Below, one piece after another: positions 15,166-21,541 of a DNA stretch of 21,541 bases. The notes under the pieces were generated by a model. It saw nothing but the letters and a program-made list of their open reading frames with translations. It was not told the DNA's origin and searched no databases. The translations under genes and the position numbers were made by a program. The DNA is taken from the NCBI GenBank assembly GCA_964657395.1, contig CAZZUX010000066.1, forward strand, positions 1 through 21,541. Direction: 5' to 3'. Within the stretch, counting starts at the first letter, position 1, and each line of letters opens with the position of its first letter. This stretch comes from G963692885 sp964657395 (GTDB lineage: Bacteria > Acidobacteriota > Terriglobia > Terriglobales > Acidobacteriaceae).

Positions 15166-15320
15166 AAAGCAGAGTCGCTTTCGCATGCGAGACGGCTTGA
15201 TCGCAGTTAAAGGTTTTGGGGCGCTGCCCTGCATTCGTTCCCGCCGCACAGCCGCCGCACTTCCCTTTTCCAACGCGAGACGATCGCGCAAGCGACACAT
15301 TTTTTCTGGAAGGCATTACG

Positions 15321-16751
15321 TTGAGCACCGAAACCGCTGAGAAGACTGCTGAGACAACCGCAGAGAACGCTGTCGCTGAGAACACTGCCCTGGAAACGAC
15401 CGGCCACGACCATGCAGCCCATTCCCACGAGGGACATGATCACACGCATGAGGGTCACAACCATGGCCCGGCGATGAATCCTGAATGCACGCGGGATGTT
15501 GAAGTGACGATTGATGCCGACGTGGTATCGAAAGCATTCAAGAAAATCACCAAACGGTATCAGCAGCAGGCACGTATCCCGGGCTTTCGCGCGGGCAAGG
15601 TGCCGGAGTCGCTGATACGCTCGCGCTTCGGAGAGTCGCTTCGCCAGGACGTCCTGGAGCAGGTGATGCCTGTGCCTTTCCGCGAAGCCATTGAGGCCAA
15701 CGGGCTGAAGCCGGTGTCGCAGCCGCAGGTTGTGGACATGCGGATGGAAGACGGCCAGCCGCTTTATTTCAAGGCCGTGTTTGAAGTGCTGCCCGAGATT
15801 TCGATTGATGGCTACCAGGATGTGAAGGTCGAGAAGCTCGACACCAACCTGAAGGAAGAAGAGTTCGAAGCGGAGCTTGAGCGCGCGCGGGACTCCCGCT
15901 CGACCATGGAGACGATTGAAGAAGAGCGGTCGCTGGTGGATGGCGACTGGGCGCAGATCAGCTTTAAAGGACAGATGAAACCTGCCGAGGGCGAGACAGA
16001 GGCGCCGGTTCTGGATGAACCGCTTGAAGCAGAAGACGTTGCCCTGGAAGTGGGCGGCAAGAATACGCTGGAGGCCTTCAGCAACGTGCTGCGCGGTGCC
16101 AGAGTGGGACAGCCTCTGACATTTGAGGTTACATATCCCGCCGACTTCGGCGAGGCGCGCCTGGCTGGAAAGACGGTCGGTTACGACGTAGATATCAAGG
16201 GGATCAAGAAGCGAATTCAACCAGAGTTGAATGACGATCTCGCGAAGGAGCTTGGTGACTACGAGACCTTTGATGATTTCAAGACAAAGCTGCGTGAACA
16301 CCTGATGAACCAGAAGCAGCAGCAGGGTGAGAATGCTACGCGCGAGAGCCTGATGGAAGCGTTGACGTCGAAGTACCAGTTCCCTGTTCCCGAGACGCTG
16401 GTACAGCAGCAGATTGATGTGCGGCTGGACCGCGGCTTGCGCGCGCTGGCGGCTCAGGGCATGAACCCTGATGATATGCGCAAGCTTGACTTCCAACGAC
16501 TGCGTGCGGCGCAGCATGACGCGGCTGCTGCCGAGGTAAAGGGCATGTTGTTGCTGGACAAGATTGCGGATGCTGAGAATATTCAAGTGAGTGAAGACGA
16601 GGTAAATCGCGAATTGCAGATATTAGCAGTGCAGATGCGCGAGCCTGCGGAAGACCTTCGAGCGCGTTTGACGAAGGATGGGAGCATCGCTAGAATCCGG
16701 GAACAACTTCGGAGAGATAAAACTGGAGCAGTGCTGTTGGAACGCCTGTAA
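15321..16751 (+). CDS. tig: Trigger factor with histidine-rich N-terminal extension
   Basis: A 476-residue ribosome-associated chaperone and peptidyl-prolyl isomerase acting on nascent chains. The TTG start at 15321 has GGAAGG (15308-15313) seven bases upstream. Residues 1-51 are an extra segment, first rich in Thr, Ala and Glu, then H29-H48 with nine histidines in 20 residues. The usual protein begins at about M52 (ECTRDVEVTIDADVV). The ribosome-docking loop GFRAGKVP is at 88-95. The FKBP-like PPIase domain (about 205-295) starts with VDGDWAQISFKGQM and includes the FEVTYPADF strand. The C-terminal chaperone arms follow (DDLAKELGDYETFDDFKTKLREHL to the end). Known family members are about 430-450 residues, so the added length is the extension. 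It heads the clpP-clpX-lon block, a widespread arrangement coupling folding to proteolysis. Confidence 0.95.
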   Translation: MSTETAEKTAETTAENAVAENTALETTGHDHAAHSHEGHDHTHEGHNHGPAMNPECTRDVEVTIDADVVSKAFKKITKRYQQQARIPGFRAGKVPESLIRSRFGESLRQDVLEQVMPVPFREAIEANGLKPVSQPQVVDMRMEDGQPLYFKAVFEVLPEISIDGYQDVKVEKLDTNLKEEEFEAELERARDSRSTMETIEEERSLVDGDWAQISFKGQMKPAEGETEAPVLDEPLEAEDVALEVGGKNTLEAFSNVLRGARVGQPLTFEVTYPADFGEARLAGKTVGYDVDIKGIKKRIQPELNDDLAKELGDYETFDDFKTKLREHLMNQKQQQGENATRESLMEALTSKYQFPVPETLVQQQIDVRLDRGLRALAAQGMNPDDMRKLDFQRLRAAQHDAAAAEVKGMLLLDKIADAENIQVSEDEVNRELQILAVQMREPAEDLRARLTKDGSIARIREQLRRDKTGAVLLERL

Positions 16752-16800
16752 CAGACAAGGCATTTAGACTGGTACCGAGCAGCAGGGTAACGTACGGCGC

Positions 16801-16857
16801 TCCAGTGCAGTCAGCATGCGGGTAGCTGGAGAGAAGTAAAACCAGGAGACCACTGGA
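16801..16857 (+). repeat. Inverted repeats in the tig-clpP spacer
   Basis: TCCAGTG (16801-16807) pairs with CACTGGA (16851-16857). The overlapping CTCCAG (16800-16805) can instead pair with CTGGAG (16826-16831). The two pairings exclude each other. The remainder of 16752-16896 shows no convincing promoter. Confidence 0.35.
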
Positions 16858-16896
16858 CGGAAAGAGTGGCTCCGCACACGTGAGATAAGGAAGAAC

Positions 16897-17487
16897 ATGG
16901 CACTGGTACCCATGGTTATCGAGCAGACGAGTCGGGGCGAGCGCGCCTACGACATTTACTCCCGTCTGCTGCGCGACAATATTATTTTTCTGGGCACGCC
17001 GATCGATGACATGATCGCCAACCTTGTCATCGCACAGATGCTGTTTCTTTCTGGAGACGATCCTGAGAAAGACATCCAGCTTTACATCAATTCACCGGGT
17101 GGTTCGATCACAGCCGGCCTGGCGATCTATGACACCATGCAATTCATCAAGAACGATGTTGTGACGTATTGCATCGGGCAGGCGGCCAGCATGGGGGCCT
17201 TCCTGTTGATGAGTGGTACGGCAGGCAAGCGGTTTGCGTTGCCAAATTCACGTATCCTGATCCACCAACCCTCCATGGGCGGACTGTCTGGCCAGGCAAC
17301 GGATATCGATATTCACGCTCGCGAGATTCTCAGGATCCGCGAAATCACCAACAAGTTGATGTCAAAGCACACCGGACAATCGCTCGAGCGGATCGAGCGG
17401 GATGTGGAACGCGATTTCATCATGAACGCGAACCAGGCGAAGGAATACGGGATCATTGACGAGATCATCGACCGCCCCCGTACCTGA
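16897..17487 (+). CDS. clpP: ATP-dependent Clp protease proteolytic subunit ClpP
   Basis: A 196-residue serine peptidase that assembles into the tetradecameric chamber serving ClpX and ClpC. The catalytic triad is complete: S98 in GQAASMGA, H123 in LIHQP and D173 in ERDFIM. Family markers include INSPGGSITAGLAIYDTM and the handle region with LMSKHTGQ. Full length is normal for ClpP, with a short propeptide-like start (MALVPMVIEQTSRGERAYD). AAGGAAG sits just before the ATG. The gene follows tig by 145 bases and precedes clpX by 69, so tig, clpP and clpX are probably cotranscribed, with the promoter at 15137 in front. Confidence 0.98.
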   Translation: MALVPMVIEQTSRGERAYDIYSRLLRDNIIFLGTPIDDMIANLVIAQMLFLSGDDPEKDIQLYINSPGGSITAGLAIYDTMQFIKNDVVTYCIGQAASMGAFLLMSGTAGKRFALPNSRILIHQPSMGGLSGQATDIDIHAREILRIREITNKLMSKHTGQSLERIERDVERDFIMNANQAKEYGIIDEIIDRPRT

Positions 17488-17556
17488 GGGTGGGAGTGAC
17501 AGAACGCCTTCTTGCTGGCAGGATGGCAGGAACAGTGTTCTAAGGGGAGTAGCCGC

Positions 17557-18834
17557 ATGAAGACGCGCACGGGATCCGACGAAACGCTTCGCTGTTCGTT
17601 CTGCCATAAATCGCAGGATGCTGTTGCCAAGCTCATCTCCTCACCCAGTGACTACCCTCGGGCCTATATATGTGACGAGTGCGTAGCCGTCTGCAATTCC
17701 ATTCTTGAAGACGACCGGGGTGAGACTCAGACGGGGGCAGCACCGGCACATCTGCCTAAACCGCAGGAAGTGAAGGCGTTTCTGGATGAGTACGTGATTG
17801 GCCAGGATACGACCAAGAAGAAGCTGGCAGTAGCTGTTTACAACCATTACAAGCGCATCCAGATGAACCGGACGCGGGGCAGCGATGTCGAGCTTTCTAA
17901 ATCGAACATCCTGCTGGTTGGTCCGACTGGAAGCGGCAAAACGCTGCTGGCGCACACCTTGGCGAAGATGCTTGATGTGCCGTTTGCTATTGTCGATGCG
18001 ACTACCCTCACGGAAGCCGGCTACGTGGGTGAAGATGTCGAGAACATCATCCTGAAACTGCTGCAGGCGGCCGATGGTGACGTGGCTCGCTGCCAGACGG
18101 GCATCATCTACATCGATGAGATCGACAAGATCGGTCGCAAGGACGAGAATCCTTCGATCACGCGAGACGTGTCGGGTGAAGGCGTGCAGCAGGCGCTGTT
18201 GAAGATCCTGGAAGGTACGGTTGCCAATGTGCCTCCGCAGGGCGGCCGCAAGCATCCCCACCAGGAATTCACGCCGGTCGACACGACGAATATTCTGTTT
18301 ATTTGCGGCGGCGCCTTCGTGGGACTGGAGCGGATCGTCGGACGAAGGGTGGGCAAAAAAGCACTCGGATTCAAGCCGGTGAATGACAAGTCGGCGAAGG
18401 AAGAAGAAGTGCTGCCGGCACAACGTGATAACGAGTTGCTTCGCAAGGCTGAACCACAGGACCTGATCAAGTTCGGTTTGATCCCGGAGTTTGTTGGACG
18501 TCTGCCGGTGATCGGCATCCTGGACGAACTGGATGAGGTGGCGCTGGTAGAAATCCTGACCAAGCCTCGGAATGCCATTTTGAAGCAGTACCAGCGTTTA
18601 TTTGAATACGAGGGAGTGCGGCTGAAGTTTGATGCTGCTGCTTCGAAGGCAGTCGCGACGGAAGCGCTGGCCCGCAAGGTTGGCGCGCGTGGGCTGCGCA
18701 TGATTCTTGAAGAATTGATGCTGGATCTGATGTACCACCTGCCCAGCAACAAGAAGATCAAGGATCTGGACATTACCGCCGAAATGGTTCAAAAGCGTGA
18801 TCTATCGGTGACATTGCTGGATAAAGCAGGCTAG
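17557..18834 (+). CDS. clpX: ATP-dependent Clp protease ATP-binding subunit ClpX
   Basis: A 425-residue AAA+ unfoldase that selects tagged substrates and threads them into ClpP. ATG 17557 has AAGGGGAG seven bases upstream. The open frame reaches back to 17512 without family similarity. The N-terminal zinc-binding domain has C13, C16, C39 and C42. Walker A GPTGSGKT is at 122-129 and Walker B has D187/E188 (IIYIDEIDKIG). The pore-loop motif is GYVGEDVE. The ClpP-docking loop reads LGF at 270-272 where many ClpX have IGF. Sensor-2 region KVGARGLR is present near the end. There is a modest charged insertion after the loop (NDKSAKEEEVLPAQRDNE), seen in several phyla. It is tightly spaced with clpP. 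Confidence 0.97.
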   Translation: MKTRTGSDETLRCSFCHKSQDAVAKLISSPSDYPRAYICDECVAVCNSILEDDRGETQTGAAPAHLPKPQEVKAFLDEYVIGQDTTKKKLAVAVYNHYKRIQMNRTRGSDVELSKSNILLVGPTGSGKTLLAHTLAKMLDVPFAIVDATTLTEAGYVGEDVENIILKLLQAADGDVARCQTGIIYIDEIDKIGRKDENPSITRDVSGEGVQQALLKILEGTVANVPPQGGRKHPHQEFTPVDTTNILFICGGAFVGLERIVGRRVGKKALGFKPVNDKSAKEEEVLPAQRDNELLRKAEPQDLIKFGLIPEFVGRLPVIGILDELDEVALVEILTKPRNAILKQYQRLFEYEGVRLKFDAAASKAVATEALARKVGARGLRMILEELMLDLMYHLPSNKKIKDLDITAEMVQKRDLSVTLLDKAG

Positions 18835-18883
18835 CTTCCGCTGCCGGCTGAATCCAGCCCGGGCTAATGAACGTCAAATACGC

Positions 18884-18944
18884 AAGAGCACCATCAAAAC
18901 GAAGAGTTGTTCCTGGAACAAGTTTCGGAATGAATGGTGCTCTT
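18884..18944 (+). repeat. Nested inverted repeats between clpX and lon
   Basis: Outer arms AAGAGCACCAT (18884-18894) and ATGGTGCTCTT (18934-18944) are an 11-base perfect match. Inside lies a second perfect dyad, TTGTTCC-T-GGAACAA (18907-18921). A pyrimidine tract CTCTTCTCTCTTT follows the outer arm. GAAGAG at 18901-18906 could pair with CTCTTC at 18940-18945 instead of the outer 5' arm. A palindrome AGCCCGGGCT lies upstream at 18856-18865. It may act as the clpX terminator, an attenuator, or hold an operator for lon. Confidence 0.65.
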
Positions 18945-18985
18945 CTCTCTTTGATGTGTGAAGGTAAGAGGCGGAAGGAATTCGC

Positions 18986-21424
18986 GTGAGTCAGCCAAAG
19001 GAACCAAAAGAAGTGAAAGAGAAAATCGACAAGAACGACGTACGCAAGTTGCCCATGATGCCGATCCGGGACATGGTGATCTTTCCGTACATGATGACGC
19101 CATTTGTCGTTGGCCGCGAGTCCAGCGTGCGTGCACTGGAAGAAGCGTTAAATGGCGACCGGAAGATCTTCCTCGCTACGCAGCATGACGCGAGCATCGA
19201 TGAACCGAAGGCTGAGGATATTTATCCGGTTGGCACAATCGGCAATATTGTGCAGAGCGTGAAGATGCCGGACGGCAACATCAAGGTGCTGGTGGAAGGC
19301 ATCGAGCGCGCCAAAGCAGTTGACATGAACGACACGGACGGCTTCTTTGTGGCGACTGTGCGTACCAGCAAGGTGCTGCCTGAGATCGGTCCACAGACAG
19401 AAGCCTTGATGCAGCGTGTGACTTCATTGTTCGAGCAGTATGTAAAGCTGCAGCAGAGCCTGAACTACGAAACGATGATCGCGGCTGTCCGCATGGATGA
19501 GCCGGCTAAGCTCTCAGACACCATCGCTGCCAACCTGCAGCTTTCCATTGAAGAAAAGCAGGAACTGCTGAACGTCTTCGATCCGATGGAGCGTCTGTCG
19601 CGCGTTGCCGATGTGCTTGACGTTGAGATTGAAAAGCTGAACATGGATCGCAGCATCCAGAGCCGGGTAAAACGGCAGATGGAACGGGCGCAGAAAGAGT
19701 ACTACCTCAACGAGAAGATCAAGGCGATTCAGAAGGAACTCGGCAAGCAGGAAAAAAGCGAGTTCGATGAATTGAAGAAGAAGATTGACCAGGCGGGCAT
19801 GCCGAAGGATGTGTTTGAGAAGGCCATCCAGGAGTTGAAGAAGCTCGAGGCTATGCCGCCGATGTCAGCAGAGTCGACCGTGTCACGCAATTATCTCGAC
19901 TGGCTATTGGCTGTGCCATGGAAGAAGCGATCCAAGGAAACTCGCAGCATCGAAGTCGCCGAGAAGGTGCTGAACGAAGACCATTATGGGCTTGAGAAGA
20001 TCAAGGAACGTATTCTCGAGTTTCTCGCCGTACGTCAGCTTGTGAAGAATCCTAAGGGATCGATTCTTTGCTTTGTCGGGCCTCCGGGTGTCGGTAAGAC
20101 TTCGCTCGGCATGTCGATCGCGAAGGCGACTGGACGCAAGTTCGTTCGTATGTCGCTGGGCGGTGTGCGAGACGAAGCTGAAATTCGCGGTCATCGTCGG
20201 ACGTACATCGGCGCACTGCCGGGTCAGATTATCCAGTCTATGAAGAAGGCTGGGACAAAGAATCCTGTCTTCATGCTGGATGAAGTCGACAAGATGGCTT
20301 CGGACTTCCGAGGCGATCCGGCTTCGGCGCTGCTCGAGGTGCTTGATCCGGAGCAGAACACCAGCTTCCAGGACCACTACCTCGACGTCGAGTACGACCT
20401 GTCGAATGTCCTGTTCGTGGCCACAGCCAACGTACTGCACACCATTCCGGGGCCGTTGCAGGACCGTATGGAAATCCTGCGGCTGCATGGTTACACGGAA
20501 GTCGAGAAGCTGGAGATTGCCAAGCAGTACCTGGTAAAGAAGCAGCGTGAAGGCACTGGTCTGACGGAAGAGAACATTACGTTCAGTGATGATGCGCTCA
20601 CCGAGATCATCCGCGCGTACACACGGGAGGCGGGCGTTCGCAACCTTGAACGCGAGCTTGGCAATGTGTGCCGCAAGACCGCCCGCAGAGTGGTTGAAAA
20701 CGGAGCCAAGCACAAGGAAACGATCACAGCTGAGAATGTTCATGATTTCCTAGGGATCGCCAAGTTCCGCGATTCGCAGGTGCATGAGAAGTCGGAAGTC
20801 GGCCTTGTGACTGGCTTGGCGTGGACGGAAGTAGGCGGCAGCATCCTTTCAACCGAAGTGCAAGTTCTGGACGGCAAAGGCAAGTTGACCCTCACTGGTC
20901 AACTCGGCGATGTCATGCAGGAGTCAGCCCAGGCGGCTCTCAGTTACATGCGCAGCCGCTCTCAGCATCTTGGTCTTGCCAAGGACTTCTACCGCAATGT
21001 CGACATTCACGTGCACGTACCTGAGGGAGCCATTCCGAAGGACGGTCCATCTGCCGGCATCACGATCGCGACCGGTCTTGCAAGTGCTCTAGCGAAGATT
21101 CCGGTGCGTCGCGATCTTGCCATGACCGGCGAGATCACGTTACGTGGCAAGGTCCTGCCGATTGGCGGATTGAAGGAAAAGCTGCTCGCCGCGCACCGTG
21201 CGGGTATTTTCGAAGCAATCCTGCCGAAGGACAATGAGAAGGACCTGGCAGACCTGCCTCCTCTCCTCAAGTCAGCGATGAAGCTTCACTTTGTCGAGCA
21301 GATGGACGAGGTGCTGAAGATTGCCCTTGAGGGTCCGTTGCCGGAACTTCGCGAGGAGACGCCGGAAGCGCTTGCCGGGGTTCATGCGAATGTTCCAGCT
21401 TCGCCCGGGCACGCGCACCAGTAA
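18986..21424 (+). CDS. lon: ATP-dependent protease Lon (La)
   Basis: An 812-residue cytoplasmic AAA+ serine protease for damaged and regulatory proteins. GTG 18986 has GGAAGG (18973-18978) seven bases upstream. The N-terminal substrate-binding domain spans about 20-210 (LPMMPIRDMVIFPYMMTPFVVGRE), followed by a coiled segment (LNEKIKAIQKELG). Walker A GPPGVGKT is at 365-372. Walker B lies in VFMLDEVDK. The proteolytic domain carries S689 in PKDGPSAG and K732 in GGLKEKLLAAHRAG, spaced 43 residues apart exactly as in E. coli and Bacillus Lon. Length is normal, with an Ala/Glu/His tail at the C-terminus. The 151-base spacer from clpX contains nested repeats that may give lon separate control. A strong terminator follows. 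Confidence 0.98.
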   Translation: MSQPKEPKEVKEKIDKNDVRKLPMMPIRDMVIFPYMMTPFVVGRESSVRALEEALNGDRKIFLATQHDASIDEPKAEDIYPVGTIGNIVQSVKMPDGNIKVLVEGIERAKAVDMNDTDGFFVATVRTSKVLPEIGPQTEALMQRVTSLFEQYVKLQQSLNYETMIAAVRMDEPAKLSDTIAANLQLSIEEKQELLNVFDPMERLSRVADVLDVEIEKLNMDRSIQSRVKRQMERAQKEYYLNEKIKAIQKELGKQEKSEFDELKKKIDQAGMPKDVFEKAIQELKKLEAMPPMSAESTVSRNYLDWLLAVPWKKRSKETRSIEVAEKVLNEDHYGLEKIKERILEFLAVRQLVKNPKGSILCFVGPPGVGKTSLGMSIAKATGRKFVRMSLGGVRDEAEIRGHRRTYIGALPGQIIQSMKKAGTKNPVFMLDEVDKMASDFRGDPASALLEVLDPEQNTSFQDHYLDVEYDLSNVLFVATANVLHTIPGPLQDRMEILRLHGYTEVEKLEIAKQYLVKKQREGTGLTEENITFSDDALTEIIRAYTREAGVRNLERELGNVCRKTARRVVENGAKHKETITAENVHDFLGIAKFRDSQVHEKSEVGLVTGLAWTEVGGSILSTEVQVLDGKGKLTLTGQLGDVMQESAQAALSYMRSRSQHLGLAKDFYRNVDIHVHVPEGAIPKDGPSAGITIATGLASALAKIPVRRDLAMTGEITLRGKVLPIGGLKEKLLAAHRAGIFEAILPKDNEKDLADLPPLLKSAMKLHFVEQMDEVLKIALEGPLPELREETPEALAGVHANVPASPGHAHQ

Positions 21425-21446
21425 ACAGGAACCACGTACACTTACT

Positions 21447-21476
21447 GAAGGGGCTCAACCGAGCCCCTTCTGTTTT
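21447..21476 (+). terminator. Rho-independent terminator of lon
   Basis: GAAGGGGCTC (21447-21456) and GAGCCCCTTC (21461-21470) form a perfect 10-base stem around AACC, followed by TGTTTT. It lies 22 bases after the lon stop. Confidence 0.93.
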
Positions 21477-21488
21477 GCTGCGGAGAGT

Positions 21489-21541
21489 ATGCGACCCACG
21501 CCCAAATTCCTGTTGTCCGCCATGGCGGCGAGCCAGTTCCC
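21489..21541 (+). CDS. engB: N-terminus of a probable ribosome-biogenesis GTPase EngB/YsxC (3' truncated)
   Basis: ATG 21489 opens a frame of 17 full codons running off the window: MRPTPKFLLSAMAASQFP (last codon incomplete). GGAGAG sits directly upstream, a little close. The pattern of a basic start, hydrophobic strand, SA, then Q-x-P matches the beginning of EngB/YsxC (compare the IVISAVKPEQYP stretch of the Bacillus protein). In Bacillus, ysxC follows lonA directly, which supports the call. No GTPase motif is inside the window, so this rests on a short stretch and gene order. Confidence 0.55.
   Translation, partial: MRPTPKFLLSAMAASQF

Noticed and set aside
15088..15320. CIRCE (HrcA) element before the tig operon
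   Set aside because: No TTAGCACTC-N9-GAGTGCTAA-like pair was found here, or in front of clpC or lon.

Overview
The window (about 21.5 kb, GC-rich, densely coded) reads as core chromosome of a Gram-negative soil-type bacterium, most likely an Acidobacteriota of the Terriglobia/Acidobacteriaceae type. The basis is inference: a single LolC/E-type permease with LolD implies an outer membrane; an exported Tat-type GH36 enzyme and a lipoprotein mutarotase imply periplasmic sugar metabolism; and the order tig-clpP-clpX-lon-engB with frequent TTG/GTG starts fits that group. I ran no database search.

Layout. 1-2733: two co-directional exported-type proteins, the 3' end of a gene tentatively assigned to the SpoIVB/S55 peptidase-like family and a beta-propeller-like secreted protein overlapping it by 14 nt and interrupted by a 100-N assembly gap. 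2762-4977: lipoprotein-release ABC transporter (permease, then LolD ATPase). 5149-7605: ClpC AAA+ unfoldase ending in a strong terminator. 7731-8584: threonine ammonia-lyase, broken by a second 100-N gap. 8599-9759 (minus): FUSC-type membrane protein, convergent with ilvA. 9868-12093: GH36-like alpha-galactosidase. 12196-12270: tRNA-Gly(CCC). 12296-12451 (minus): a 51-residue DUF3309 membrane peptide. 12584-13324 (minus): family-5 uracil-DNA glycosylase. 13448-14704: exported aldose 1-epimerase lipoprotein. 14827-15087: CPCC-type zinc-ribbon-like small protein. 15321-21424: the protein quality control block trigger factor, ClpP, ClpX, Lon, closed by a perfect terminator. 21489-end: first 17 codons of a probable engB.

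How the genes work together. The right third is a proteostasis cluster: the ribosome-bound chaperone, the ClpXP protease and Lon. ClpC, which needs the same ClpP, lies 10 kb upstream in its own unit. The alpha-galactosidase and mutarotase could act in sequence on exported galactosides, although unrelated genes separate them. No mobile element, CRISPR array, integrase or defence system was seen. No intergenic stretch exceeds 300 bases.

The least ordinary signals are a nine-histidine N-terminal extension on trigger factor, a nested inverted repeat between clpX and lon, a hairpin placed over the start region of lolD, and -10 motifs placed as for leaderless transcripts in front of ilvA and the uracil-DNA glycosylase. 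Both N-runs are exactly 100 bases. The one inside ilvA cannot be its true length, because the reading frames on either side disagree.
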